Positions 1-7,984 of a stretch of DNA of 64,000 nucleotides are shown piece by piece (positions within the stretch are counted from its first letter, which is position 1; each line of letters opens with the position of its first letter). Made by a program: the position numbers and the translations under genes. Source of the stretch: Hahella sp. HN01 (lineage in GTDB: Bacteria > Pseudomonadota > Gammaproteobacteria > Pseudomonadales > Oleiphilaceae); contig NZ_JAHMIN010000015.1 in NCBI RefSeq assembly GCF_018986435.1, forward strand, positions 33,557-97,556, given 5' to 3'. The notes under the pieces were generated by a model. It saw only the letters and a program-made list of their open reading frames with translations, did no database searches and was not told the origin of the DNA.

Positions 1-815
1 TGCGCGTACATAAAGGTCGCCGGCAAGTCAGTAGAATAGCCAGGGCCGCCGCCTGTCATCGCCGCCACCAAGTCGAAACTCTTGATAGCAATGTGAGACA
101 GAATGATAAAGGCGCTGAAAAACACCGGACGCAGACTCGGCAGAATAATGCGACGATAGATTTTCGGCAGCGTGGCGCCGTCGATTTGCGCCGCTTGAAT
201 AATGGAATTATCGATACCGCGCAGGCCCGCCAGGAACATCGCCATCACAAATCCGGATGACTGCCATACGGCGGCGATCACCAGCGTGTAAATGGCCATA
301 TTCGGGTCGACAATCCAGTCGAAGCTAAAGCTTTCAAACCCTAGATCCCGCACTACTTTTTCCAGACCCAGTCCAGGATTCAGCATCCACTTCCAGGCCG
401 TACCAGTAACGATGAAGGACAACGCCATAGGATACAGATAGACCGTACGGATCGCGCCTTCCTGACGAATCTTCTGGTCCAGCAGTATCGCCAGGGTCAC
501 CCCCAGAACCAGGCAGACCAGAATGAACAGTCCACCAAAAATACCCAGGTTGGTGCAAGCCACCAGCCAACGGTCGTTTTCAAACAGCTTTTCGAATTGA
601 AGCAGGCCGACAAAGTCATATGACGGCAGAAAACGCGAATTGGTCATCGACAGGACCGCCGTCCAGATGATGTAGCCATAGATAAAGACCAGCATCATGA
701 CGAACGTCGGAGCCAGCACCATTTTTGGCAGCCAGCGCTCCAACCAGGCCAGACCGCCTTTCGCTTTTGCAGTTGCTTCGGGACGATCGTGTGCGCCCAT
801 GGATATCGCCCTCAT
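1..815 (-). CDS. gtsB: Sugar ABC transporter permease, GtsB/MalF type (3' end cut by window)
   Basis: Inner-membrane permease of a binding-protein-dependent sugar importer. Reading from the ATG at 815 the frame stays open to base 1, so the C-terminus lies outside the window. The first 270 residues show a cytoplasmic start, hydrophobic segments beginning near residue 30, and an EAA-type coupling region (AAQIDGATLPKIYRRIILPSLRP) that contacts the ATPase. A GAGG ribosome site lies about 7 bases before the ATG at 815; the in-frame ATG at 800 is less well placed. It follows the binding-protein gene by 81 bases on the same strand. Together with the two-component genes upstream this is the Pseudomonas gltR-gtrS-gtsABCD order for glucose uptake, so glucose or a related hexose is the inferred substrate. 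The matching second permease and ATPase would lie beyond base 1. Confidence 0.88.
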   Translation of the reverse strand, partial: MRAISMGAHDRPEATAKAKGGLAWLERWLPKMVLAPTFVMMLVFIYGYIIWTAVLSMTNSRFLPSYDFVGLLQFEKLFENDRWLVACTNLGIFGGLFILVCLVLGVTLAILLDQKIRQEGAIRTVYLYPMALSFIVTGTAWKWMLNPGLGLEKVVRDLGFESFSFDWIVDPNMAIYTLVIAAVWQSSGFVMAMFLAGLRGIDNSIIQAAQIDGATLPKIYRRIILPSLRPVFFSAFIILSHIAIKSFDLVAAMTGGGPGYSTDLPATFMYA

Positions 816-896
816 GGTTCCCCTCGTTAAAGGCAAGTTTAGGATAGAGATGGGGGTTGCGCGCGCGAACTGATCTGTTCGCGCGCGCTAAGCCGA

Positions 897-2153
897 TTAC
901 ATTGCTGCTTTTACAGCCTGCGCCAGCTTGTTGACCGCTTCTTTAGCGGACTGACTGTCGTCATTGAAGAAGTTGGTGACAACGTCATAGATAGCGCCCT
1001 GGATATAGGACGTGGTGGACATGCCATGCGCCATACTGGGCACCAGATCGCCAGTGGAAGCAGCGGCGTTGAAAGCGTCCATAGATGCTTCCGCGCAGCT
1101 GTCGAACTTGTCGCGAGCCATGCCGCTACGTACTGGGATAGAGCCTTTGTTCAGGTTAAAGGTTTCCTGGAAAGTCGGCTCCATGATCAAGCGCGCCATA
1201 GCGTTCTGTGCTTTCACGTTGTCGTCATTGTTCAGTTTGAACATGGCGAAGCTGTCGATGTTAAACGTGAACTGACCGGAAGTGCCGGGAGCAGGCAGAC
1301 ACATGTAGTCAACGCCTGGCTTTTTACCCGCTGCGGTGAATTCGCCTTTGGCCCAGTCGCCCATTACCTGCATCGCGGCTTTACCGTTGATGACCATGGA
1401 AGTGGCGATATTCCAGTCACGACCGGCTGCATCTTTGTCGATGTATTTACGCATGCTCTTGAAGGTTTCGAAGATCTTAACCATCTTCTCGCTCTTCAGC
1501 GTATCAGCGTCGTGCTTAACAAAGGCTTTGTTGTAGAACTCGCTGCCGCCCATGCCCAAAGCGATGGCTTCGAACAGAGTAGCGTCCTGCCATGCCTGAC
1601 CACCGTGCGCCAGCGGAATGAAGCCCGCTTTCTGAATGGCGTCAGCCGCTGCAGGGAATTCTTCCCAAGTGGTTGGGATGCCTACGCCCGCTTTACGGAA
1701 CACGTCTGGGTTGGCCCACAGCCAGTTCACCCGGTGCACGTTAACCGGAACAGCAACGTAGTGGTTTTCGTATTTCATGACGTTGGAAACGACATCTGGG
1801 AGCAGTTTGTCCCAGTTCCCGGCTTTGGCGACGGAGTCCAGGTTCGCCAACAGACCGAGGTTCGCCCACTCCTGGATATCCAGCCCTTTGATCTGGGCTG
1901 CTGCAGGTGGGTTTCCTGATACGGCTCGTGATTTCAGAACGGTCATGGCGCTTTCCCCGCCACCCCCGGCAACCGCAAAGTCTTTCCAGGTGTGCCCTTC
2001 TTTCTCCAACAAGCCTTTCAATACGGCGACAGACGCCGCTTCACCGCCGGAGGTCCACCAGTGGAGCACCTCAACTTCGCCCGCCTGTGCTGAAGTTGCT
2101 GCTGCGATGCCAGAAAGAACGATAGGAGCAAGAGCTTTTTTGATTCGTTTCAT
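897..2153 (-). CDS. gtsA: Periplasmic sugar-binding protein of ABC importer (GtsA-like)
   Basis: Family 1 extracellular solute-binding protein, 418 residues from the ATG at 2153 (a TTG six bases earlier is possible). A signal peptide with a hydrophobic core and an AQA-G cleavage site occupies the first 25 residues. The mature start, EVEVLHWWTSGGE, is typical of the glucose/mannose-binding members in Pseudomonas and Thermus. It binds sugar in the periplasm and passes it to the permease encoded just downstream. The gene sits between the histidine kinase gene and the permease gene on the same strand, with a 241-base gap upstream that probably holds its promoter. Glucose as ligand is inferred from gene order. 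Confidence 0.9.
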   Translation of the reverse strand: MKRIKKALAPIVLSGIAAATSAQAGEVEVLHWWTSGGEAASVAVLKGLLEKEGHTWKDFAVAGGGGESAMTVLKSRAVSGNPPAAAQIKGLDIQEWANLGLLANLDSVAKAGNWDKLLPDVVSNVMKYENHYVAVPVNVHRVNWLWANPDVFRKAGVGIPTTWEEFPAAADAIQKAGFIPLAHGGQAWQDATLFEAIALGMGGSEFYNKAFVKHDADTLKSEKMVKIFETFKSMRKYIDKDAAGRDWNIATSMVINGKAAMQVMGDWAKGEFTAAGKKPGVDYMCLPAPGTSGQFTFNIDSFAMFKLNNDDNVKAQNAMARLIMEPTFQETFNLNKGSIPVRSGMARDKFDSCAEASMDAFNAAASTGDLVPSMAHGMSTTSYIQGAIYDVVTNFFNDDSQSAKEAVNKLAQAVKAAM

Positions 2154-2271
2154 GACCAAACCTACTGTTTATTGTTGTTTAAATAAAAGGTTCGCCATTC
2201 CCGATTGAACAATCCCTGATGGGATATTTTAGGAAGGCTGAAATCCTCTGATTACGCTCAAAGGTTTACTC

Positions 2272-2341
2272 AGTATAGGGGTGGAAATACGGGGACGGGG
2301 TAAGATAGAGCAACCTAATGTAACAAAACCTTAAAAACCTT
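2272..2341 (-). promoter_or_regulatory. Candidate promoter and regulator repeats upstream of gtsA
   Basis: On the minus strand a good -10 hexamer, TATACT (2272-2277), lacks a recognisable -35. About 50 bases upstream lie two tandem 9-base repeats, AAGGTTTTT and AAGGTTTTG (2324-2341). OmpR-family regulators such as GltR bind direct repeats upstream of activator-dependent promoters, so this is a plausible GltR site. The assignment is inference. Confidence 0.35.
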
Positions 2342-2394
2342 GCAGATTCCCAACAGCCACAATTAAGCGGCCATTGGCTGGCAATGGGCCAGAT

Positions 2395-3876
2395 TCAGAC
2401 TTCCTGATACTGCCTTGGCAGCCAGACTTCCACGACAAAGCCGCCCTGCTCATGGTTTCTGACCTTCAGCCTGCCGCCGTGAGCATGGATAATATTGCGG
2501 GCGATACTCAATCCCAGACCAGATCCGCCCGTGTTACGATTGCGGGACTTTTCTAACCTTACGTAAGGTTCGAAAATGCGATCCTGCTCCATTTCCGGAA
2601 CTCCCGGACCAAAATCCCGCACCGCTACGTGCACGCCTTCATTCACATCTTCCAGAAATACTTCCGCCTGATGCCCGTAGAACAGCGCATTATCAATAAT
2701 GTTGCTGAATGCTCGCTTGAGCGCCAGCGGCTTGCCCCAGAACGGCTGCTCCAGCACACCGGTCAGCACTACTTTCTTGCGCTGCAGATCCGCGCCTTCG
2801 CAAATTTGCTGCAATAAATAGTGTAGATCGATATTCACCGGATTTTCATGGACAGTGGTGTCTTTAACGCACTGCAAGGCGCCATGCACCATGTGATCCA
2901 GATCTTCCAGATCCTGAATGAACTTGCCGCGCAGCTGATCGTCGTCCAGCATTTCCGCCCGTAGTCGCAGACGGGTGATCGGCGTTTTAAGGTCATGAGA
3001 GATGGCGGAGAACAGCGTCTCCCGATCCTGAATATAACGCTGAATGCGTTCTTGCATGGCGTTAAAGGTGCGCGCCGCCGCTACAACTTCCGTGCTGCCC
3101 TCCTCCGGCAACGGAGGCCGTTCGATGTCCTTGCCTAATTCGTCCGCCGCCCGCGATAGCAACTTCAATGGTCGCGTCAGCCAGCGCACTACGACAAACA
3201 GCGACAGCACCACCAGTATCACCGTGATCCCCATGAACCAGAGGCGCTCAGCGGGCAGATAATCGCCTTCAATCAGGCCGTCTGGCGTGGGCAACAGCGT
3301 AGCCAGATACAACCACTCGTCTTTCTCCAAACCTATCTGCACCACCAGAATCGGGGTCTTTTGCGGATGCAACAACAGGCTGTGATGCCCCCATCCCGGC
3401 GGCAGATCCAGCAGACGAATATCATTGTTAAAAACATGCAGGGACTCGGCGAAAGAGAACTCGGATATAATCTCCACCTGACGGCCCAGCTCTCGTTGCA
3501 GGACAGAATCCACTTCCTCTAACACCCAGCGCTTCAGGTCCGTGTCCTGCGTCGGGCTGATATTGATCAACTCACTGTTGAAGGTGACGAAAAAGCGCGA
3601 ACCGCCCATGCGCCGCAACTGATCGAGGACGATATGGCGGTATTCCACTGGTAGGGATTTGAAGAAGCGCACAGTAGAAGCGATGCTGAACGCCAAGTGA
3701 TTGGACATACTCAGCACATTTTCCTGATTACGGGTCTTAATCTGCGCCACCCAAATCAAGCTGGACAGCGCCTGCGCAGCCAGTACGGCGATGACCAGAA
3801 CAATCACCATTCGCGACAATAAAGAACGCGGAGCCAAGCCCGCCAATCCTCGGCGAGCGCCTCTTTTAATCCCCAT
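2395..3876 (-). CDS. gtrS: Sensor histidine kinase (GtrS-like)
   Basis: Membrane histidine kinase, 493 residues from the ATG at 3876. Transmembrane segments near residues 18-41 and 213-231 flank a periplasmic sensor domain. A HAMP linker follows, then the H-box SHDLKTPITRLR with phospho-accepting His about residue 294, an N-box (NIIDNALFYG) and the G-boxes (DFGPGVPE, GSGLGLSIA) of the ATPase domain. The start overlaps the 3' end of the response-regulator gene, so the two are co-translated. In Pseudomonas GtrS senses gluconate derivatives and, with GltR, controls glucose transport genes; the same neighbours here support the same job. A TTG start four codons upstream is an alternative. Confidence 0.88.
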   Translation of the reverse strand: MGIKRGARRGLAGLAPRSLLSRMVIVLVIAVLAAQALSSLIWVAQIKTRNQENVLSMSNHLAFSIASTVRFFKSLPVEYRHIVLDQLRRMGGSRFFVTFNSELINISPTQDTDLKRWVLEEVDSVLQRELGRQVEIISEFSFAESLHVFNNDIRLLDLPPGWGHHSLLLHPQKTPILVVQIGLEKDEWLYLATLLPTPDGLIEGDYLPAERLWFMGITVILVVLSLFVVVRWLTRPLKLLSRAADELGKDIERPPLPEEGSTEVVAAARTFNAMQERIQRYIQDRETLFSAISHDLKTPITRLRLRAEMLDDDQLRGKFIQDLEDLDHMVHGALQCVKDTTVHENPVNIDLHYLLQQICEGADLQRKKVVLTGVLEQPFWGKPLALKRAFSNIIDNALFYGHQAEVFLEDVNEGVHVAVRDFGPGVPEMEQDRIFEPYVRLEKSRNRNTGGSGLGLSIARNIIHAHGGRLKVRNHEQGGFVVEVWLPRQYQEV

Positions 3877-4594
3877 ATTCGCGCTCAACCGGAACCGCTA
3901 AAACATAACCGGAGCCGCGCACGGTCTTGATAAGGGTGGGATTTTTGGCGTCATCGCCCAGTCGCTGCCGTAACCGGCTCATATGCACGTCGATGCTACG
4001 ATCCAATGGCGAACACTCGCGCCCGTGCAATACGTCGGAAATTTCATCCCGGCTTAACACTTCATTGCCCTTTTCCAGAAACAGACACAATAAAGTGTAG
4101 TCGGCGCCGCTGATGGCGCTCTTGTCGCCGTTAGGTTGCACCAGCATGCGGGATGTGGTGTCCAGCACCAGATTGCCAAAACGATAGATTTTGGGTTGCC
4201 CGGAAGGCGCGCTCTGTTTGGGTTGCACCCGACGCAGGATCGCTTTCATCCGCGCCAGCAACTCTCGAGGATTGAAAGGTTTGGCAATATAGTCGTCTGC
4301 CCCCATTTCGAGACCGACGATACGATCCGTGTCATCCGCATTAGCGGTCAACATGATGATGGGAACGGTGGACGACTTACGCAGACGCTGACAGATAATA
4401 AAGCCATCGTCGCCAGGCAGCATGATGTCCAGAATAATCAGATCCGGCGTCTCACCCTCCAGCAGCTTGAACAGCGTCTCGCCATCCTCAGCCGGAGATA
4501 CGTCAAAACCGTTTTTGGAAAGATACTGGCTCAGCAATTGCCGAATTTCCAAATCGTCGTCCACAACGACTATATGCTTGTTTTTGTGGGTCAT
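3866..4594 (-). CDS. gltR: OmpR-family response regulator (GltR-like)
   Basis: Two-component response regulator of 242 residues. The receiver domain (about 1-120) has the acidic pair D12/D13, phospho-acceptor D56 (LIILDIMLP) and the conserved Lys of AKPFNP near 105. A winged-helix DNA-binding domain of the OmpR/PhoB class fills about 135-235, ending in TVRGSGYVLAVP. It heads the operon that continues into the kinase, with overlapping ends, and then into the sugar transporter genes. By synteny with Pseudomonas it regulates glucose uptake. Confidence 0.88.
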   Translation of the reverse strand: MTHKNKHIVVVDDDLEIRQLLSQYLSKNGFDVSPAEDGETLFKLLEGETPDLIILDIMLPGDDGFIICQRLRKSSTVPIIMLTANADDTDRIVGLEMGADDYIAKPFNPRELLARMKAILRRVQPKQSAPSGQPKIYRFGNLVLDTTSRMLVQPNGDKSAISGADYTLLCLFLEKGNEVLSRDEISDVLHGRECSPLDRSIDVHMSRLRQRLGDDAKNPTLIKTVRGSGYVLAVPVEREYGD

Positions 4595-4773
4595 CGCTGC
4601 TTAAAACTTAACCTCGTAAACTGAGCGCGATCATAACACAAATTTATCGCCGGCCCAGTTGTGATTGTACTTGTGTCGCATGTCTCCAGTTGCGGACAGT
4701 CATTACTCACTTTTTGGCCATAATCTGTATAATTCGCGCTCTTTTCGTCAAACCAGCCCTTTGCGGAGCTTCC

Positions 4774-5406
4774 ATGTACGTGTTTCTGGATTTCTTTGGT
4801 ATCGCTGTATTCGCCATTTCCGGCGCGCTTGTCGCCGGACACAAGAAACTGGACGTTTTCGGCGTGCTTGTGGTCGCCCTGGTAACCTGTCTCGGCGGCG
4901 GCACTCTGCGCGACCTCGTGTTGAACGCTCACCCTGTCGTCTGGATCGCCAACACAACCTATCTTGGCGTGGGCATTATTTCCGCCCTCGCCACGTTCGT
5001 ACTGGTCAGGCTCAAACGCATCCCTCTTCATATGCTGGAAGTCTGCGACGCCATTGGACTGGCTTTTTTCACGATCGCCGGCACGCAAAAAGCGCAAGCG
5101 CTGGGCCACAGCTTCGAAATTTGCCTGTTGATGGGCATCATGACTGGCGTTGCAGGCGGTGTTTTACGCGATATTATCTGTAACGAAATCCCGCTGATTT
5201 TCCATCGCGAAATCTACGCTACGCCAGCCATCGCCGGTTCATTTCTATACCTGACTTTGAGCTACTTCAGCATAGACTCGGATGTCGCCGCGTTGTCAGG
5301 AATGGCGGTCACTCTGGCGTCACGACTCGCCGGCGTGTACTTCAATATCAGCTTGCCGGCGTTTCTTTTTTCTGAAGACGAACAGGAAACGCCCAAACCG
5401 GAGTAG
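4774..5406 (+). CDS. TRIC/UPF0126 family membrane protein (YicG-like)
   Basis: Small integral membrane protein of the UPF0126 family, now known as bacterial TRIC cation-channel homologues. The 210 residues contain two copies of the family module: FGIAVFAISGALVAGHK...GGGTLRDLVL in the first half and DAIGLAFFTIAGTQKA...GGVLRDIICNEIP in the second, giving about seven helices. The ATG at 4774 is chosen because GGAG precedes it and the two halves then match family length; an upstream in-frame ATG at 4690 adds 28 residues of little similarity. The role is probably cation conduction across the inner membrane, inferred from family. It is divergent from gltR. Confidence 0.85.
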   Translation: MYVFLDFFGIAVFAISGALVAGHKKLDVFGVLVVALVTCLGGGTLRDLVLNAHPVVWIANTTYLGVGIISALATFVLVRLKRIPLHMLEVCDAIGLAFFTIAGTQKAQALGHSFEICLLMGIMTGVAGGVLRDIICNEIPLIFHREIYATPAIAGSFLYLTLSYFSIDSDVAALSGMAVTLASRLAGVYFNISLPAFLFSEDEQETPKPE

Positions 5407-5507
5407 GCTCAATATGCTCAGGCTTCAGAAAGGCTTGAATCCGCCGCTCCAGCGTACGATTATGCTTTTCTGATCGCCAGCGCATTCAATATCCAAGGAG
5501 TATGCCC

Positions 5508-6143
5508 ATGCATGAGTACTGGACTGAGTTTCTTACCGTCGCCCTCGCCCATCTATTGGCTGTCGCCAGCCCCGGACCGGACTTCGCTGTGGTGATGCGC
5601 CAAAGCCTGTGTCGAGGACTGAAACCTGCGTTGTGGACCAGTACGGGAATTGGCTCAGGCATACTTCTACATATCACTTATTCATTATTGGGTATTGGGC
5701 TGCTGATTTCTCAGTCCGTGGTCGCATTCAACGTATTGAAGTGGATTGGCGCCGCTTATTTAATCTGGGTGGGCTTCCAGTGTTTGCGCGCCAAACCTCA
5801 AGCGCCATCTGACGAACCGCTGCAACAAACACTGCCTAGTGAGTCCGCCTGGCAGGCGTTTCGGCTGGGCTTTTTAACCAACGTACTTAACCCTAAAGCC
5901 ACTTTGTTCTTTGTCGCCTTGTTTTCCGTCGTGATCAGCCCGGATACGCCCAAGTGGATTCAGGGTATTTATGGCGGCTGGATGTTCGTGGCCACTACGC
6001 TGTGGTTCTGCGGTTTCAGTTTCTTCCTTTCTGGAGAGCGCGTACGCAGAGTATTCCAGCGCTGTTCACACTGGATTGAGCGAGTGATGGGAGTCGTGTT
6101 ATTTGGTCTCGCGGCCAGACTGTTCGCCGCGTCTCGCGACTAA
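5508..6143 (+). CDS. LysE/RhtB family amino-acid exporter
   Basis: Inner-membrane exporter of the LysE/RhtB superfamily, 211 residues with about six hydrophobic segments. The N-terminal signature PGPDFAVVMRQSL and the mid-protein NVLNPKATLFFVALFSVVI are diagnostic. Members export homoserine, threonine, leucine or other amino acids; the substrate here cannot be read from sequence. The ATG at 5508 is preferred over that at 5502 because the AAGGAG site at 5495-5500 stands seven bases from the former and one from the latter. It ends in a strong inverted repeat shared with the convergent aroF gene. Confidence 0.86.
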   Translation: MHEYWTEFLTVALAHLLAVASPGPDFAVVMRQSLCRGLKPALWTSTGIGSGILLHITYSLLGIGLLISQSVVAFNVLKWIGAAYLIWVGFQCLRAKPQAPSDEPLQQTLPSESAWQAFRLGFLTNVLNPKATLFFVALFSVVISPDTPKWIQGIYGGWMFVATTLWFCGFSFFLSGERVRRVFQRCSHWIERVMGVVLFGLAARLFAASRD

Positions 6144-6183
6144 GAGCGCATTAATACTGCGTAAACTCCGCTAAAAGAAGCAC

Positions 6184-6213
6184 AGAGAGGCGAGCGGGAA
6201 ATCTCGCCTCTCT
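6184..6213 (-). terminator. Hairpin between convergent lysE-type and aroF genes
   Basis: A perfect 11-bp inverted repeat (AGAGAGGCGAG / CTCGCCTCTCT) with an 8-base loop lies between the two stop codons. Read on the minus strand it is followed by a U-rich stretch (cttctttta), so it best fits termination of aroF transcription. It may work in both directions. Confidence 0.7.
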
Positions 6214-6270
6214 GGCCTCGACGCTACTATTAAGCGCCAAGGCGTACACAGAGTTTTTAATTCCTGATTC

Positions 6271-7395
6271 TTACTTGGCTGGCAACTGTCCATACAGATC
6301 AGTCAGCAAACGCTCCGTTTCATCCCAACCAATGCAACCATCCGTGATTGAGACGCCATACTGCAGCGGTCTGTCAGGATGTACTTTCTGAGTTCCTTCT
6401 TGCAGATAACTTTCCAGCATGACGCCCATAACCGTGGAGCTACCTGTTTTCAACTGACGCACGACTTCATTCAGCACTTTGGACTGGTTACGGAAATCTT
6501 TCCGGCTGTTGTCGTGGCTGCAGTCCACCATCAAACGCACGGGAAGACCATGTTTTTCCAGCGCTTCGCTGTACTCTCTTACGCTATCTTCATCGTAGTT
6601 AGGTTTTCCTCTGCCGCCGCGCAGCACTAAGTGAACGTGGGGGTTGCCGAGGGTTTTGCGCATTTGGGGGCGTCCGCAGGTGGACAAGGTGGGGTAACAG
6701 TGGGGAGAGCGGCTGGATTGCATGGCTTGTATCGCCACTTCCACTCCGCCGTCCGTTCCGTTCTTGAATCCGACTGCGGAGGTCAGGCCGCTGGCCATCT
6801 CTCTGTGCAATTGACTCTCTGTGGTGCGAGCGCCAATCGCTGTCCAGGACACCAAATCCTGCAAGTAGTCCGACACAATCGGACTCAACGCCTCAGTCGC
6901 CAAAGGCAGACCGAGATGCGCCAGTTCAACCATCAGCCTTCTGGCTTTGTCCAAGCCGTAAGCCATATGGTGAGAACCGTCCAGCAGAGGGTCATACACC
7001 AGCCCCTTCCAGCCGACGGTAGTGCGAGGCTTTTCTACGTAGGCGCGCATAACGATCTGCATGCGGTCGTCCAATTGCGGCTTCAGTTCAGCCAAGCGGC
7101 GACCGTACTCCAGCACGCCATCGGTGTCGTGTACGGAGCAAGGTCCGACAACGACCAACAGACGCGGGTCATCGCCGTGCACAATATTATTGATGGCTGT
7201 CCGCGCATTCTCCAGCTGTGTGGCCAGGTACGCGTTAACGGGATAGCGGTGCCGAAGTTGATTGGCGGAGGGCAGGATATCGCCCATCGGCTGTATTGGT
7301 GGCTCCATATGTTTCAATGTCTCGTCGATAACTGCTCTTGCCTTGATTCCCATCGACTTTACGCCGGATTCTTTGACTGTCGCTGCCTGGTTCAT
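6271..7395 (-). CDS. aroF: 3-deoxy-7-phosphoheptulonate (DAHP) synthase, class I
   Basis: First enzyme of the shikimate pathway: joins phosphoenolpyruvate and erythrose 4-phosphate to make DAHP for Phe, Tyr and Trp. The 374-residue protein carries the AroF/G/H signatures VGPCSVHD, YVEKPRTTVGWKGL, WTAIGARTTESQ and VGFKNGTDG, plus the metal-binding Cys in GPCS and the C-terminal DGCIGWD. It is the short class I type. Which aromatic acid inhibits it cannot be decided from sequence alone, so aroF is used as a family label. GGGAGAG lies just upstream of the ATG. The gene is preceded by a long leader with a peptide rich in Trp, Phe and Tyr codons and an intrinsic terminator, indicating attenuation by aromatic amino acids. 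Confidence 0.93.
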   Translation of the reverse strand: MNQAATVKESGVKSMGIKARAVIDETLKHMEPPIQPMGDILPSANQLRHRYPVNAYLATQLENARTAINNIVHGDDPRLLVVVGPCSVHDTDGVLEYGRRLAELKPQLDDRMQIVMRAYVEKPRTTVGWKGLVYDPLLDGSHHMAYGLDKARRLMVELAHLGLPLATEALSPIVSDYLQDLVSWTAIGARTTESQLHREMASGLTSAVGFKNGTDGGVEVAIQAMQSSRSPHCYPTLSTCGRPQMRKTLGNPHVHLVLRGGRGKPNYDEDSVREYSEALEKHGLPVRLMVDCSHDNSRKDFRNQSKVLNEVVRQLKTGSSTVMGVMLESYLQEGTQKVHPDRPLQYGVSITDGCIGWDETERLLTDLYGQLPAK

Positions 7396-7665
7396 TGGTT
7401 CTCTCCCGATATTACTCTGTGTCTGCGTTCGATTCGTAAGTTAAAGATTCAGTTTTAAAATCAATAACTAAATCGAGACTGACACCACCATCTAGGCAGA
7501 AAGCGACCGCACACATCACTATGTTGAAGCGCCGGCGCCGGTTCCCTGTCCTCTTTAGTATACGACTGATTACCCGTCATGACCTTACCCTGTTGATTAC
7601 CTGTTTGCTTCAATCCAACTGCCAACGACACCTTGTTGATTCGCAGCTTCCAGTCTCGCGAGGGT

Positions 7666-7747
7666 ATAAAAAAAGCCCCGGAGACGTTTGCCTTCGGAGC
7701 TTCTTTGAGAGTTCTTCCGGAAGGCAGCTTCGTTAAACGCGCCTTCC
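7666..7747 (-). promoter_or_regulatory. Attenuator hairpins in the aroF leader
   Basis: On the minus strand GGAAGGC (7741-7747) pairs with GCCTTCC (7719-7725). Further on, AAGCTCCGAAG (7692-7702) pairs with CTCCGGGGCTT (7673-7683), followed by seven Us: an intrinsic terminator. The GCCTTC of the first hairpin can instead pair with GAAGGC (7690-7695), which overlaps the terminator's 5' arm. This gives the 1:2, 2:3, 3:4 logic of classical attenuators. The terminator is seen directly; the switching is inference. The first arm starts 25 bases after the leader stop, somewhat far for masking by a ribosome stalled on the control codons. Confidence 0.72.
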
Positions 7748-7772
7748 TGTAACCTAAGTATGCGGGGGCTCG

Positions 7773-7892
7773 TTAACGATGGTTATAAAAATAAAACCAA
7801 AAATGCCAACCGCTAAAATACGCACGAACGCCAGCAACCGCTGCGTTGCCGGAGAAAGATTTGAAATTGTTGAGAGTGTTGTGCGTATTCAT
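7773..7892 (-). CDS. Putative aromatic leader peptide upstream of aroF
   Basis: A 39-codon open frame starting ATG at 7892 and stopping TAA at 7773 ends in YFSGWHFWFYFYNHR. Nine of its last fifteen codons specify Trp, Phe or Tyr, which is far beyond chance and is the hallmark of leader peptides controlling aromatic biosynthesis. It lies about 380 bases upstream of DAHP synthase and is followed by alternative hairpins and a terminator. No good ribosome site precedes the ATG. The likely promoter puts the transcript start almost at the ATG, so translation may be leaderless. Expected role: ribosome stalling when charged aromatic tRNAs run short, allowing read-through into aroF. Confidence 0.75.
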   Translation of the reverse strand: MNTHNTLNNFKSFSGNAAVAGVRAYFSGWHFWFYFYNHR

Positions 7893-7899
7893 GGACTAA

Positions 7900-7929
7900 A
7901 TACTAACCTGCGGTTTTAACAAAAAGCAA
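7900..7929 (-). promoter_or_regulatory. Candidate promoter of the aroF leader transcript
   Basis: Minus-strand -35 TTGCTT (7924-7929) and -10 TAGTAT (7900-7905) are separated by 18 bases. Transcription would start near 7893, next to the leader-peptide ATG. It lies just downstream of the yceH terminator, consistent with an independent transcript. Confidence 0.5.
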
Positions 7930-7940
7930 CTGCAAACGGG

Positions 7941-7984
7941 AAAAAAGTTCGAAGGCGTCAATAACGTCTCCCTTTCGACGCCTT
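7941..7984 (-). terminator. Intrinsic terminator of yceH
   Basis: Minus strand AAGGCGTC (7977-7984) pairs with GACGCCTT (7952-7959), followed by a run of six Us (7941-7946). It begins at the yceH stop codon. Confidence 0.72.

Noticed and set aside
1026..1919. 297-codon plus-strand frame
   Set aside because: Antisense to the sugar-binding protein gene gtsA; composition is that of a complementary-strand shadow.
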